Assembly (NCBI GenBank): GCA_036511855.1
Contig: DATCBN010000011.1
Span: 1-64,000 of the forward strand
Length of the DNA: 64,000 nt
Reading direction: 5' to 3'
Source: Candidatus Eremiobacteraceae bacterium
GTDB lineage: Bacteria > Vulcanimicrobiota > Vulcanimicrobiia > Eremiobacterales > Eremiobacteraceae
Part shown: positions 1 through 9,055 of the stretch, piece after piece
Layout of the letters: each line of letters begins with the position of its first letter
Numbering within the stretch: position 1 is the stretch's first letter
Translations under genes and position numbers: made by a program
The notes under the pieces: model-generated
What the model was told of the DNA's origin: nothing
Database searches by the model: none
Seen by the model: the letters and a program-made list of their open reading frames with translations, nothing else

Positions 1-370
1 CATAATACAGCGTGTCGGACGTTTCGAGAAACTCTCCGAGCCGTTTACCGAGCTCTTCGATCGGATAGGCCGCGTCCACGTGGAAGTCGCGCACGGCGCC
101 TTCAGGGCCGGCCCGGCGGCCATCCCACGTCTCTCGCTCACGATTGCGCGGGCGCACGAACAATATCGACTTTTCCGTCTTGTGTCCGGGCGCGAGCACG
201 AGAACCGATTCCGGTTCTTCAAAGCCCGTGAGATAGTAAAGATCCGAATCTTGCCGGAAGTCGAAATCCCCATCGTTTGAACGGTATGCGGCCGGAGAGC
301 TCGGGAAAACGGCGACGGCGTCACCCATCTTGTCGACAAAGGTCCTGCGGCGGCGATCGAATTCAGTCAT
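1..370 (-). CDS. pepP: Xaa-Pro aminopeptidase (aminopeptidase P), N-terminal part, runs off left edge
   Basis: Aminopeptidase P removes the N-terminal residue from peptides with proline in position 2. Only the first 123 or so residues lie in the window, so the metal-binding catalytic domain is outside it. What is visible is the N-terminal creatinase-like domain, with the hallmarks RSNDGDFDFRQDSDLYYLTGF (in part) and EPESVLVLAP, as in E. coli PepP. I chose the ATG at 368-370, which begins MTEFDRRRRTF. The frame stays open upstream, with another in-frame ATG at 389-391 (MGIEPGR) and GTGs beyond it, so the true start could be up to about 20 codons earlier. The identification is firm and the exact start is not. 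Confidence 0.85.
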   Translation of the reverse strand, partial: MTEFDRRRRTFVDKMGDAVAVFPSSPAAYRSNDGDFDFRQDSDLYYLTGFEEPESVLVLAPGHKTEKSILFVRPRNRERETWDGRRAGPEGAVRDFHVDAAYPIEELGKRLGEFLETSDTLYY

Positions 371-460
371 GCGCCCCGGTTCGATGCCCATGCCTGCGAC
401 CACTTCTGTCGCAATCACGAAGGGGGGACGGCGTCCGAAGTCGCCTAAAACCCCGCTCTC

Positions 461-760
461 GTGAATTCGAAACATCTATTCGGCTCTAAGGGCCAGTTCG
501 TCGCTTTCGTCGATCGTTGGAATGTCTTCGCGGCAAACGGCGCTTATGTCGGTTTTCTCAGGGATTCGCGCGTTTTCAGCGCCGAGGGCGCTTACGTGGG
601 CACTATCTGCGGTGATCGCCTGCTGCGCGAGACGGCGGCTCCGAAGCACAAGCCAGACCATAGGCCGCTCAAGCCGCACGCGACTCCGAAGTTACCGGTC
701 GACCCATTTGGACGTTCGCCCGTACCGCTTCCGTCCGGATTCGCGGACCTGCGGCTGTGA
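461..760 (+). CDS. Small beta-repeat protein of the '4-fold beta flower' type
   Basis: This is a 99-residue hypothetical protein with a GTG start. Residues 10-55 contain a repeated beta-hairpin pattern of the form GxFVAFVDRWNVF, GAYVGFLRDSRVF and GAYVGTICGDRLL. That pattern is typical of short bacterial proteins described as 4-fold beta-flower domains, whose function is unknown. The C-terminal 40 residues are rich in Pro, His and Lys and look disordered. It is transcribed divergently from the aminopeptidase P gene. A 67-codon ORF on the opposite strand shows no recognisable features. The internal repeat supports this frame; the start could be later. Confidence 0.55.
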   Translation: MNSKHLFGSKGQFVAFVDRWNVFAANGAYVGFLRDSRVFSAEGAYVGTICGDRLLRETAAPKHKPDHRPLKPHATPKLPVDPFGRSPVPLPSGFADLRL

Positions 761-782
761 GCCGTGACGGGCGGTTGCTGCT

Positions 783-1643
783 TCAGTAAGAGGTCGCGCG
801 TCGCAAGTAGCGGACAGTGTTGCGGATGTGGTCGCCGTCTCCGGCATCCGGCATGCGCGCAAGGTACGCTTCCAGATCCGAGATCGCGCTTTCGTATCTG
901 TGCAGTCGCGCTAGAATGATTCCTCGATCGCGAAGCTCCGCGGGGTCGTCCGGATCGATGACGAGCTGAAGTTGGATCGCCGCCAGAGCCGCGACGTAAT
1001 TCTTCTCGTTCGAGAGCGCGTTCTTCAGGTTCAGGACTAATCGCTTGAGGATCGCGCGCGGTTCGACGCTGTCGAGAAAATCATCGCGCCACGTCAGCTT
1101 GCCGCCGTAGACCCGCTCGACGAGCGCGCGGCAATCCGACTCGTCGATGACCGCGCCGCCGTGGAACGGATCGATGAATAGCCGGCTTGTGGGATCGGGA
1201 AAGCGGACCACGAAATGTGCCGGCAGTCCGACGCCCTCCAGCCGAAGGCCGATCCGCCGCGCCGTTTCCATGAGCACGATCGAAAGCGTGATCGGAATGC
1301 CCGTGCGGTCTGCGATCACGTGCGCGAGTAGACTGTTGTTCGAAGCGCCATATTCCAAGACGTTCCCGTGAAAGCCGCCCAGCGAGAAGATCGAATCGAT
1401 CAGCGCGGAGGTCTGCGCATAGGGTTCGCTGGATCGATAGGCGATGGCCGCCGCGCGCTCGGCAAGCTCGTCGAGAACGGTCGCGCATGCCTCGATGTCG
1501 GTTTGAGGATCGATCGCCGCGCTCACGAGCAGACATGCGCGATCGAGCGGAAACGCGCCGGCATCGCGATCGCTTTTCGCGAGCAGATCTGCGAACGCCA
1601 CAGACGCGTTCAGTGCTTCCATATGGCGTGCGTTCTTTGGCAC
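783..1643 (-). CDS. SirB1-like transglutaminase-fold protein with C-terminal TPR-like region
   Basis: This 286-residue protein belongs to the SirB1/transglutaminase-like family. Residues about 45-190 carry the family pattern: GNVLEYGASNNSLL, then RTGIPITLSIVLMETARRIGL, then a GVGLPAHFVVRF-like segment. Residues about 205-280 look like TPR helices (NEKNYVAALAAIQ, ELRDRGIILARLHRYESAI). Members often sit near housekeeping genes, and their biochemical role is not established. The gene stands alone on this strand, 181 bp from the divergent GAF/GGDEF gene. That spacer is AT-rich near 1745-1765 (GTTAAAGTTAACGTACAAT) and may contain promoter elements, but I could not pair a convincing -35 box with it. 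Confidence 0.8.
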   Translation of the reverse strand: MPKNARHMEALNASVAFADLLAKSDRDAGAFPLDRACLLVSAAIDPQTDIEACATVLDELAERAAAIAYRSSEPYAQTSALIDSIFSLGGFHGNVLEYGASNNSLLAHVIADRTGIPITLSIVLMETARRIGLRLEGVGLPAHFVVRFPDPTSRLFIDPFHGGAVIDESDCRALVERVYGGKLTWRDDFLDSVEPRAILKRLVLNLKNALSNEKNYVAALAAIQLQLVIDPDDPAELRDRGIILARLHRYESAISDLEAYLARMPDAGDGDHIRNTVRYLRRATSY

Positions 1644-1824
1644 GTCCCGCTCAACCTCGATTTTTGGGCCGTTCGTCCTGCGCTACTTCGGCACGCGCCT
1701 ACGCTAAGAGGTCAGGCGACTCACGAAGCTAAGGTCCCTTTTCGTTAAAGTTAACGTACAATCGGCTCGGAAAACCGTCAATGCATGATGTTGCGACGGC
1801 CGCTGTGCCGGACGGAACATATAC

Positions 1825-4287
1825 ATGCGGGCGACACCCGGAAATGGCGATGGCCACGGCGAGGCTTTAGCAGACGTCGAGGCTGGTCTATTGAAACTGA
1901 TCCACGTCGCAACGCGAGCGAACGACGAGGCGGGCATCTTGCGCGTCGCAGTCGAGGGAGTCGCCGCTTTATTTCACGTGACGTGCGCGACGATCATCAA
2001 ACCGACGTCAGGCGGGAACCTTCGGATCATCGCTTGCGCCGGCGAGCGGCAGCTTCCCGCAGATGCCGTAGACTCGGATTGGCCGGAACTCACAACCGAC
2101 CCAATGGTGCGCAGCGCCATCGAAGGTTCGTCGGTGGTCGTGGAACGCGAACCCGCCTTCGGCAGCCCGGATGCACTCCTTCGGCTGCTCGCGGGATGGG
2201 AATCGGTGCATAGCGCCGCCGCGATTCCGCTGATGGCCGGAGCCGATGCGCTGGGCGCACTCGCGCTGTACAGCGACGATCCAAAAGCTTTCGATCCCCG
2301 CCAGACCGACGCGCTGCTTTGGTTCGCGCGCGCAGTCGGATCCGAAATCGCGCGCAGGCGCGAGTTGTCGGCAGCCCGCGCCGAACGCCGCCGCCCCGAC
2401 TCACCGCGCATTTCGCGCAGTCTCGATCTTCGCGAAGTCGCGCGAAGCATCGCGCAGATAGCGGGAGAATTCGCCGGCGCGGCATTCGCCATCACGTATG
2501 CGCTCGAACGCGAGGTGCTCTCCGCCGTCGGCGGATGGAAGGAGCCCGGCGAGCTCGGCAGCGCGTCGTTCGGCACCAACGATCCGGCGTTCACGACCTA
2601 CCCTTCCGTCTGGGCGGCGCGCGAACAGCGCGTCGTCCGAAGCACCGATGTCGTCAACGATCCCGCGTGGCTCCGTCATGGATGGGAGCGTCAGGCGCTC
2701 ATGCACGGCTTTTCGGAAGTCGTGTCGTTTCCGCTCGTGTCGGGGAGCAAGACCGTGGGCGCGGTCTCGCTCTTCTTCGGCATTCCCGCCGAAAGCGAGC
2801 CGGGCGACGATGACGTACTGCTCCGGCTTGGATTTCAGGGCGCTGAAGCCGTGCTCGCCGCGCGGCGTTACGAGCGGGCCCGCCAGTCCGGCGCGTTGCT
2901 CGACAACGTTCTACGCCTGACATCCGACGCCGTCATCGAAATCGATGAACGGGGCAACATCACCAGATGGAACGAAGGCGCCGAGCGGACGTTCGCCATG
3001 TTGTCGGCCGACGTCGTAGGAACTGCGTTCGTCGAATCGCCGGCGGTGCCGCCCGACCGGCGCGACGAGGTTCGCGAGGTCATTTCCAGACTTTCGCGCG
3101 GCGAACGCGCGCGCGCGCTGGAGCTAGCCGCCCGCAATCGAGGCGGACAACCCGTCGAACTTTTCGTCGCGCCGGTGACGGCCGGCGACGCGGGCGGTGA
3201 AGGGGTCGGCCTGGTCGCCTACGGGCGCGACGGGGCGGCGGTTCGCAACCGCGTAGAGAATTTGTTGCGGCAAAACCATGCGCTGGGCGTGATGCGCGAT
3301 GTGGCGCGGACGTTCGGCCGCGAAGTCGGCGTCACGGCGATCGCGCAAAAAGGGCTCGATAAGATCCTCGAGGTGCTGGCACTTGAAGCCGGACGCGTCT
3401 ACCTGTTCGATGCTCCTGCGAGTCAACTGCTTTCGGTGGCGGAGCGTGGCTTCACAGCGGAAGCCGCCAAATCGATATCTGTGCCCGCAACTGCCACGGG
3501 AGAAGAGGGCCCGGTCTGCAGCAGCGTCCTGGTCCGGCAGACCATCGTGCTCGGTCAAGCCGATGCGCGCCGCATCGAGTTCCCGGCATTCGCCGATCGC
3601 GATATCTTCGCGCTCTCGATGGCCATCAGCAAGCCGCTCCTCATCGGCGACACCATCGTCGGTGCCATCCAAGTGGTCGGCTTCGACGGCCGGTCGGTGA
3701 GCTTCGAAGAGCAGAATCTTTTTCACGCGGTCGCAGACGAGCTTGCGTTCTCCATGAACAATGCCCGGCTGCTCGACGAAGCGTCGCAGATGGCCATCAC
3801 CGATCCGCTGACGGGACTCTACAACTACCGGTTCACCCAAGACTTTTTGAAGAAGCGCCTGAGCGAAGCCCGCCGCCGCAAGCGGCCGTTTTCGATCATC
3901 ATGGCCGACGTCGACGGCCTTCAGCTCGTGAACGAGCAGCAGGGCCGCAGCATCGGCGACGAAGTTCTCAAGAAGACCGGCAACTGTTTGGCGGCGAGCG
4001 TGCGCGGCTCCGACGTGGTAGCACGCTACGGCGGTGACGAATTCATCCTCGTGCTTCCGGAGACGCAGCTCGGCGATGCGCTGATGTTGGCGGACCGGCT
4101 CACCGCTGCCATCGCAGAAGCGGATTGGCCGTCGCAGGTATCGGAATCGCCGGTCACCGTCTCGATGGGTTGCGCGTCATTTCCCGAAGCGGGGTCGCAG
4201 GTGAACATGCTGCTGCGCGCTGCGGACGCCGCGCTCTTCCAGGCGAAGAAGATCGGCGGATCAGGGGTCGAGCCGCGCTTCGATTGA
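1825..4287 (+). CDS. Diguanylate cyclase with three GAF domains and one PAS domain
   Basis: This 820-residue cytosolic protein probably makes c-di-GMP from two GTP in response to a small ligand or redox signal. Order of domains: GAF about 30-175, GAF about 195-350, PAS about 357-470 (AVIEIDERGNITRWNEGAE), GAF about 490-645, GGDEF about 650-815. The active-site motif GGDEF is intact at residues 736-740. The inhibitory I-site RxxD (RGSD) lies five residues before it, so product inhibition is expected. The metal-binding D(V)D is present in IIMADVDG. There is no transmembrane segment. It is one of four c-di-GMP proteins in the window, and stands alone between the SirB1-like gene and the kynureninase-like gene. 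Confidence 0.9.
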   Translation: MRATPGNGDGHGEALADVEAGLLKLIHVATRANDEAGILRVAVEGVAALFHVTCATIIKPTSGGNLRIIACAGERQLPADAVDSDWPELTTDPMVRSAIEGSSVVVEREPAFGSPDALLRLLAGWESVHSAAAIPLMAGADALGALALYSDDPKAFDPRQTDALLWFARAVGSEIARRRELSAARAERRRPDSPRISRSLDLREVARSIAQIAGEFAGAAFAITYALEREVLSAVGGWKEPGELGSASFGTNDPAFTTYPSVWAAREQRVVRSTDVVNDPAWLRHGWERQALMHGFSEVVSFPLVSGSKTVGAVSLFFGIPAESEPGDDDVLLRLGFQGAEAVLAARRYERARQSGALLDNVLRLTSDAVIEIDERGNITRWNEGAERTFAMLSADVVGTAFVESPAVPPDRRDEVREVISRLSRGERARALELAARNRGGQPVELFVAPVTAGDAGGEGVGLVAYGRDGAAVRNRVENLLRQNHALGVMRDVARTFGREVGVTAIAQKGLDKILEVLALEAGRVYLFDAPASQLLSVAERGFTAEAAKSISVPATATGEEGPVCSSVLVRQTIVLGQADARRIEFPAFADRDIFALSMAISKPLLIGDTIVGAIQVVGFDGRSVSFEEQNLFHAVADELAFSMNNARLLDEASQMAITDPLTGLYNYRFTQDFLKKRLSEARRRKRPFSIIMADVDGLQLVNEQQGRSIGDEVLKKTGNCLAASVRGSDVVARYGGDEFILVLPETQLGDALMLADRLTAAIAEADWPSQVSESPVTVSMGCASFPEAGSQVNMLLRAADAALFQAKKIGGSGVEPRFD

Positions 4288-4337
4288 TCTGACGGCGCCA
4301 AGGTCGAGCGCCACACGCGAAGCGAATTCAAAGCAGC

Positions 4338-5492
4338 ATGAAAGCCGCTGTTGACCCGCTGCTCGCGCTTCGATCAGAATTCCCCATCCTTTCCTCTTGC
4401 ACGTATCTCGTCTCAAATTCGCTTGGCGCGATGCCCGCCGGTACGCGCGCGCGCCTCTCAGAGTTTGCCGACGATTGGGCGGGCGAAGGCGTGGTCGCTT
4501 GGGAAAAATGGCTGCCGCTCGTCACATCGGTCGGTGACGTCGTCGGGAAGATCATCAACGCGCCGCCCGGCAGCATCACGATGCTCCAAAACGTCTCGAT
4601 CGCCGAGTCCATCCTCATCTCGTGTTTGGATTTTTCGGGCCGCCGCAACAAGGTGGTCTACAGCGAATTGAACTTTCCGACGGTCCACTACAACTGGTGG
4701 GCGCAGCGCGCGCGAGGAGCGGACGTCGAGATCGTCAAGAGCGGTGACGGCGTGACGATCGACACGCAAGCGATGTGCGACGCTATCGACGAGCGCACGC
4801 TGGCCGTGCCGATCTCGCACGTCATCTTCAAGTCTTCGTATATCCAAGACGTGCGGGCCATCGTGGAGAAGGCGCACCGTGTCGGCGCGCTGGTCATCTT
4901 GGACACGTATCAGTCGGCGGGCACCGTTCCCGTCGATGCCGTTGCGTGGAATGTTGACGCCGTCGTCGGCGGCGGCGTGAAGTGGCTGTGCGGCGGCCCA
5001 GGCGCCGCGTACCTCTACGTGCGGCCGGATCTGGTGAAATCGCTCGTGCCCACTTCTTTGGGTTGGTTCGGCCAGAAGCGCCCGTTCGATTTCTCGTTCG
5101 ACATCGACCTCGCCGACGACATCTGGCGGTATGCGGGCGGAACGCCAAACCCGGCAGCGCTCTATGCGGCGCTCACCGGCTACTCGATGATCGCCGAGAT
5201 CGGCGTGGATGCGATTCGCGTCCGGAGCATGGAGCTCACGGCGCGCGCGGTCGAGCGGGCGCTCGAAGCTGGCCTCACCGTGAATTCGCCGCACGACCCA
5301 GCGCAGCGCGGCGGCCACGTCAGTGTCGATTTTCCTGGCGCGCAAGCAGCGTGTGCGGAATTGATCAAGCGGAAGTTCATCGTCGATTTCAGGCCGGGCG
5401 CCGGCATCCGGATCGGCGCGCATTTCTACAACACGCTCGAAGAAGTCGATGCGGTCGTCGCGGAGATCCGCGCTATACGCGATGGCGGCTGA
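4338..5492 (+). CDS. Class V aminotransferase-fold PLP enzyme, kynureninase-like
   Basis: This is a 384-residue PLP-dependent enzyme of the class V aminotransferase fold. The segment LDTYQSAGTVPVD followed by VDAVVGGGVKWLCGGPG matches kynureninase-type enzymes; the Lys in GGGVKW is the expected Schiff-base lysine. Kynureninase releases anthranilate or 3-hydroxyanthranilate from kynurenines, a step toward NAD. Kynureninase-like family members with other substrates exist, so specificity is inferred. The next gene starts 11 bp before this one ends, and pnuC and nadR follow in the same tightly overlapping run, which favours a role in NAD or tryptophan metabolism. Confidence 0.75.
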   Translation: MKAAVDPLLALRSEFPILSSCTYLVSNSLGAMPAGTRARLSEFADDWAGEGVVAWEKWLPLVTSVGDVVGKIINAPPGSITMLQNVSIAESILISCLDFSGRRNKVVYSELNFPTVHYNWWAQRARGADVEIVKSGDGVTIDTQAMCDAIDERTLAVPISHVIFKSSYIQDVRAIVEKAHRVGALVILDTYQSAGTVPVDAVAWNVDAVVGGGVKWLCGGPGAAYLYVRPDLVKSLVPTSLGWFGQKRPFDFSFDIDLADDIWRYAGGTPNPAALYAALTGYSMIAEIGVDAIRVRSMELTARAVERALEAGLTVNSPHDPAQRGGHVSVDFPGAQAACAELIKRKFIVDFRPGAGIRIGAHFYNTLEEVDAVVAEIRAIRDGG

Positions 5493-6717
5493 CGTCGTCG
5501 TCGTCGGCGCCGGCCCGGCGGGTGCGGCAGCCGCACATACGCTCGCGCGCTTGGGAGCCGACGTGCTGCTGCTTGAGCGCGGCCGGTTTCCAAGAGACAA
5601 GACGTGCGGAGACGGCGTCGCCCCGCACGCCGTGGATATTCTGCGCGAGATGGGTGTGACGTTCGACGCCTTTGGCGGACGCGCGCGAAAGACATACGGC
5701 GGATTGATCTCCGGTCCGGGCGGCGGCTGGTTCTCGGCCGAACCACCGCGCGGATCGCACGGCGAGCGCTTGGAATCGTGGATCGTTCCGCGCGTGGTGC
5801 TCGATGAGCACGCGGCACGGACCGCGGTCAAGGCGGGCGCCGTATTGCGCGAAGACGTGACGGTGACCGGATTGCTGCGCGAACGAGGTGCAATCGCCGG
5901 CGTCGAAGTTTCAGACGGGCTCCGGGTTCGGCAAATAAGGACCCGCGTCGTGATCGGCGCCGATGGCGCGCACTCGATCGTCGCCAAAGCTCTTGGACTC
6001 AAGGAAAATGGGCCGCGCCACATAGGCTATGCGCTGCGCGGCTACTACGATGACGTCGAAGGCCTGCGCGACGACATGGAGCTCCACTACTTCGACGGAC
6101 GGCTGCTGCCCGGCTACGGGTGGGTGTTCCCGACCGGAGAGCGCACCGCCAACGTCGGCGTCGGGATTTATTTTGGCGAACTGCGCCGCGACAAGCGCAA
6201 ACTGCGCGACATCCTCGATGAATTCGTCCGCAGCGCGCCCGGCATGGCCGACCGCTTCTTGGCTGCGAAGCCCATCGGACGCGCGGCGGGATGGCCGCTG
6301 CCGGTCGCGAGCGCTCGCCGCCGCACGGTGTTCGACGGCGCATTGCTGACCGGAGACGCGGCGTCGCTTGTGGATCCGCTGACCGGCGAAGGCATCTATA
6401 CCGCACTCGTCTCCGGCATCAGCGCCGCGCGCGCGGCGGCGGCGGGACTGCGCGCCGGCGACGTTTCGAGGCAGGCGCTCCAGCCACACGAACGCGAGTG
6501 GCGCAGCACGGTCGGCGGGTATCTCGGCGCCGGTCGCGTGCTCAAGAATCTAGCGAAGAGCGCGTGGTTGTTCGACGTCGTCGTGCGGCGCGCGCGCGAG
6601 AATCCCGGCCAAGCAAGCCGCGCGATAGGGTACGGCATCGGCACCATCGACCGCGGCACGGCGCTGCGCGGCGTGGCCCGCCGCTTCTTGTTGCATCCAA
6701 GTTTTTTCCGCGCATGA
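5482..6717 (+). CDS. FAD-dependent oxidoreductase, geranylgeranyl-reductase family
   Basis: This is a 411-residue flavoprotein. The N-terminus MAADVVVVGAGPAGAAAAH is the Rossmann GxGxxG FAD site, followed by LLLERGRFPRDKTCGDGVAP, typical of geranylgeranyl reductase and related flavin enzymes. The second FAD motif GDAASLVDPLTGEGIYTAL is near residue 290. These enzymes reduce isoprenoid double bonds or hydroxylate small aromatics, and the substrate cannot be read from sequence. I chose the ATG at 5482, overlapping the previous gene by 11 bp, because the FAD motif should be close to the N-terminus. The in-frame extension back to 5449 lies inside the upstream gene. Its position between a kynureninase-like gene and pnuC makes an aromatic monooxygenase role conceivable. 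Confidence 0.8.
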   Translation: MAADVVVVGAGPAGAAAAHTLARLGADVLLLERGRFPRDKTCGDGVAPHAVDILREMGVTFDAFGGRARKTYGGLISGPGGGWFSAEPPRGSHGERLESWIVPRVVLDEHAARTAVKAGAVLREDVTVTGLLRERGAIAGVEVSDGLRVRQIRTRVVIGADGAHSIVAKALGLKENGPRHIGYALRGYYDDVEGLRDDMELHYFDGRLLPGYGWVFPTGERTANVGVGIYFGELRRDKRKLRDILDEFVRSAPGMADRFLAAKPIGRAAGWPLPVASARRRTVFDGALLTGDAASLVDPLTGEGIYTALVSGISAARAAAAGLRAGDVSRQALQPHEREWRSTVGGYLGAGRVLKNLAKSAWLFDVVVRRARENPGQASRAIGYGIGTIDRGTALRGVARRFLLHPSFFRA

Positions 6718-7385
6718 GCGGGCTCGAGCGCGCCGGTTGGATCGCCGGCGCCGCCGTGTCGGCCGCGCTTCTCTATGCGTCGTGGCTCCGCCTGATCTCG
6801 TCCGCTCCCATCGAAGTCCTCGGCTTCGTCGCGGGCGGTGCCTGCGTCTGGCTCGCCGTACGCGAGAACATCTGGAACTGGCCGATCGGCATCGCGAATA
6901 GCGTCTTCTACGTCGTCGTCTTTTTGCAGGCGAGGCTCTTCGCCGACATGTCGCTCCAGTTGGCGTTCGCGGTGCTTGGTTTCTATGGCTGGTACATGTG
7001 GCTGTTCGGCGGCGAAGCGAGAACCCAGGAGCAGGTATCGCGCACGCCGTGGCCCCAGTGGATCGCGCTTTGCGCGGCGTGCGCCGCCGCGACGTGGGGC
7101 GCGTCGGTGTATCTCGCGACCATCAGAGATGCGGCGCCGTTCCTGGATGCGCTCATCACTTCTATGAGCCTCGTCGCGCAGTACATGCTCACGAGAAAGT
7201 ACTTGGAGAACTGGTTTGTTTGGATCGCGGTCGATGTGATCTCGGTCGGTCTCTTCGCGTTCAAGCACCTCGGACACACCGCCGTACTGTACGCGATCTA
7301 TCTCGCGATGTGCGTCGCGGGCGTGTCGCAATGGCGCAGGTCGATGACGGCGCACGAAGCAGAGCTCCAGCCCGCACATGCGTAG
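6714..7385 (+). CDS. pnuC: Nicotinamide riboside transporter PnuC
   Basis: This 223-residue inner-membrane protein has about seven hydrophobic helices. The conserved PnuC segment is visible: VRENIWNWPIGIANSVFYVVV, then a QLAFAVLGFYGWYMW-like stretch, then LENWFVWIAVDVISVGLFAF. PnuC moves nicotinamide riboside into the cell by facilitated diffusion, and uptake is driven by phosphorylation by NadR. The nadR gene follows directly with an 8-bp overlap. The ATG at 6714 overlaps the upstream stop in an ATGA arrangement, which indicates translational coupling and fixes the start. Confidence 0.92.
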   Translation: MSGLERAGWIAGAAVSAALLYASWLRLISSAPIEVLGFVAGGACVWLAVRENIWNWPIGIANSVFYVVVFLQARLFADMSLQLAFAVLGFYGWYMWLFGGEARTQEQVSRTPWPQWIALCAACAAATWGASVYLATIRDAAPFLDALITSMSLVAQYMLTRKYLENWFVWIAVDVISVGLFAFKHLGHTAVLYAIYLAMCVAGVSQWRRSMTAHEAELQPAHA

Positions 7386-8448
7386 GGGGCTGATCGTGGG
7401 CAAGTTCATGCCGCCGCATCTCGGGCACAGCGTGCTCATCGACGCCGCGCGCGGTCAATGCGACGAGCTCACCGTCTTCGTGTGCGACATGGCCGGCCAA
7501 ACGATTCCCGGCGAATTGCGCGTGAAATGGCTGCGCGAGATGCATCCCGACGTCACCGTTCGTCGCATCGACGATCTCCCGCCCGAGTGCGACACGTCCG
7601 AGCATTGGGCCCGTTATGCCACGGCGCTGCTCGGCGGCGCTCCCGGCGTCATCTTCACGTCCGAGGACTACGGCGACGATTTCGCGCGATTCGCGGGTTG
7701 CGAGCACGTGCAGGTCGACGTCGCGCGATCGGGCGTGCGCATATCTGCCACGACGACCCGTGCCGATCCGCTCGCAAATCTCCGGTTTCTGGCGCCATGC
7801 GTGTGGGCCCACTACGTGAGGCGAGTCTGCGTGGTCGGCGCCGAGTCGACCGGAAAGACGACGTTGTGCCGCGAGCTTGCGAACGCGTTCGATACGACGT
7901 GGGTGGCCGAGTATGGCCGCGAATATACCGAGTCGAAGCTTGCGCGAGACATCCGGTTGCCGTGGCGCGCTTTTAAGTTCGCGCACATCGCGCGCGAGCA
8001 GTCGCGGCGTGAGGATGAGGCGGCGCGCAACGCGGATCGAGTGCTGATCTGCGACACCGATCAATTCGCGACCCGCATCTGGTACGAGCGCTACCTCGGT
8101 GCGCCGCCCGCGCCCGGCGCGTGGGGTGAGCTCCCCAACCAGATCGATCTTTATCTCTTGACGGGCACCGATGTTCCATTCGAAGACGACAGCACGCGCG
8201 ACGGCCGCGAAATCCGCGAGTGGATGAACGCGCGCTTCGTCGACGAGCTTGAGAAGATGGGCACGCCGTGCGTCGTGCTGCGCGGGGATAAAACGGCGCG
8301 CTTCAACGCGGCGGCCGCGGCGATGCCGGGGCTTGCGCGGTCCGCTTGCGCTTCAGGAACTTCTTGGCGCTCGGGCACAACTCGCGCAGAGGACAGCGGG
8401 CGCATTCGGGATTTCGAGCATGGCAGATCTCGCGCCCGTGATGGATGA
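7378..8448 (+). CDS. nadR: NadR-type NMN adenylyltransferase / ribosylnicotinamide kinase
   Basis: This is a bifunctional NAD salvage enzyme of 356 residues. The N-terminal nucleotidyltransferase domain begins GLIVGKFMPPHLGH (the GKFMPxHxGH signature) and has the ISATTTR motif near residue 122. The C-terminal kinase domain has the P-loop VVGAESTGKTTLC, followed by AEYGREYTE. There is no N-terminal DNA-binding domain, so it is not a NadR repressor. Its gene overlaps pnuC, matching the transporter-kinase partnership. The last 45 or so residues (after FNAAAAAMPGL) are low-complexity and lie antisense to the conserved iron-sulfur end of nth. They may be a non-conserved read-through tail. Confidence 0.9.
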   Translation: MRRGLIVGKFMPPHLGHSVLIDAARGQCDELTVFVCDMAGQTIPGELRVKWLREMHPDVTVRRIDDLPPECDTSEHWARYATALLGGAPGVIFTSEDYGDDFARFAGCEHVQVDVARSGVRISATTTRADPLANLRFLAPCVWAHYVRRVCVVGAESTGKTTLCRELANAFDTTWVAEYGREYTESKLARDIRLPWRAFKFAHIAREQSRREDEAARNADRVLICDTDQFATRIWYERYLGAPPAPGAWGELPNQIDLYLLTGTDVPFEDDSTRDGREIREWMNARFVDELEKMGTPCVVLRGDKTARFNAAAAAMPGLARSACASGTSWRSGTTRAEDSGRIRDFEHGRSRARDG

Positions 8449-9055
8449 GCCAATGGTGCGCGTCCGACCATTCCGATTCGGGGATCACTTTCATCAATTG
8501 AAGTTCGGTTTGCGCGGGATTTTTCGCTTTGGTCAACCCTAGGCGATTCGCGACGCGAAAGACGTGCGTGTCGACCGCGATCGCGGCTTTGTCAAAGGCC
8601 ACCGAAAGAACCACGTTGGCGGTCTTCCGGCCGACGCCGGGCAACTCGATCAGCTCTTCCATCGTCTGCGGCACGCGACCGCCGTGCCGGGCCACGAGAA
8701 GCCGGCTGGTGGCGACGATGTTCTTCGCTTTGGATTTGAAGAGCCCGCAGGTCTTGATGAGCGGTTCCAGCGCGTCAGGTTCAAGCGCGGCCATCGATGC
8801 CGCATCGGGGTGAAGGCGGAACAGACCGGGCGTCACCATGTTGACTCTCGCGTCCGTGCATTGCGCGGACAAGATCACCGCGACGAGCAGCTGGAAATCC
8901 GAGTTGTATCGAAGCGCCGTGCGCGCATTCGCATACGTCTTCCGCAAAATGTCGAGGATGGCATTTCGTCTTACGGCAGCGCTGCTCGGCTGCCGCGCTC
9001 GTTCAGCGCGATCAATCCGTCGCGTTCGAGATCCGACAGCAGCTCGCGCAACCAC
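8303..9055 (-). CDS. nth: Endonuclease III
   Basis: This is a DNA glycosylase/AP lyase for oxidised pyrimidines. The helix-hairpin-helix LPGVGRKTANVVL carries the catalytic lysine and VDTHVFRVANRLGL the catalytic aspartate. The C-terminus has the [4Fe-4S] motif C-X6-C-X2-C-X5-C (CHARNPECARCPLRELC). The family start would be expected only a few residues before ILDILRKTYAN. The only good start in frame is the GTG at 9055, inside the upstream mutY gene, so translation is probably coupled to mutY and the start is uncertain. The last 146 bp overlap the 3' end of nadR on the other strand. Confidence 0.9.
   Translation of the reverse strand: MVARAAVGSRTRRIDRAERARQPSSAAVRRNAILDILRKTYANARTALRYNSDFQLLVAVILSAQCTDARVNMVTPGLFRLHPDAASMAALEPDALEPLIKTCGLFKSKAKNIVATSRLLVARHGGRVPQTMEELIELPGVGRKTANVVLSVAFDKAAIAVDTHVFRVANRLGLTKAKNPAQTELQLMKVIPESEWSDAHHWLIHHGREICHARNPECARCPLRELCPSAKKFLKRKRTAQAPASPRPPR

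Noticed and set aside
80-489. Two plus-strand ORFs near the left edge
   Set aside because: They are antisense to aminopeptidase P and lack family features.
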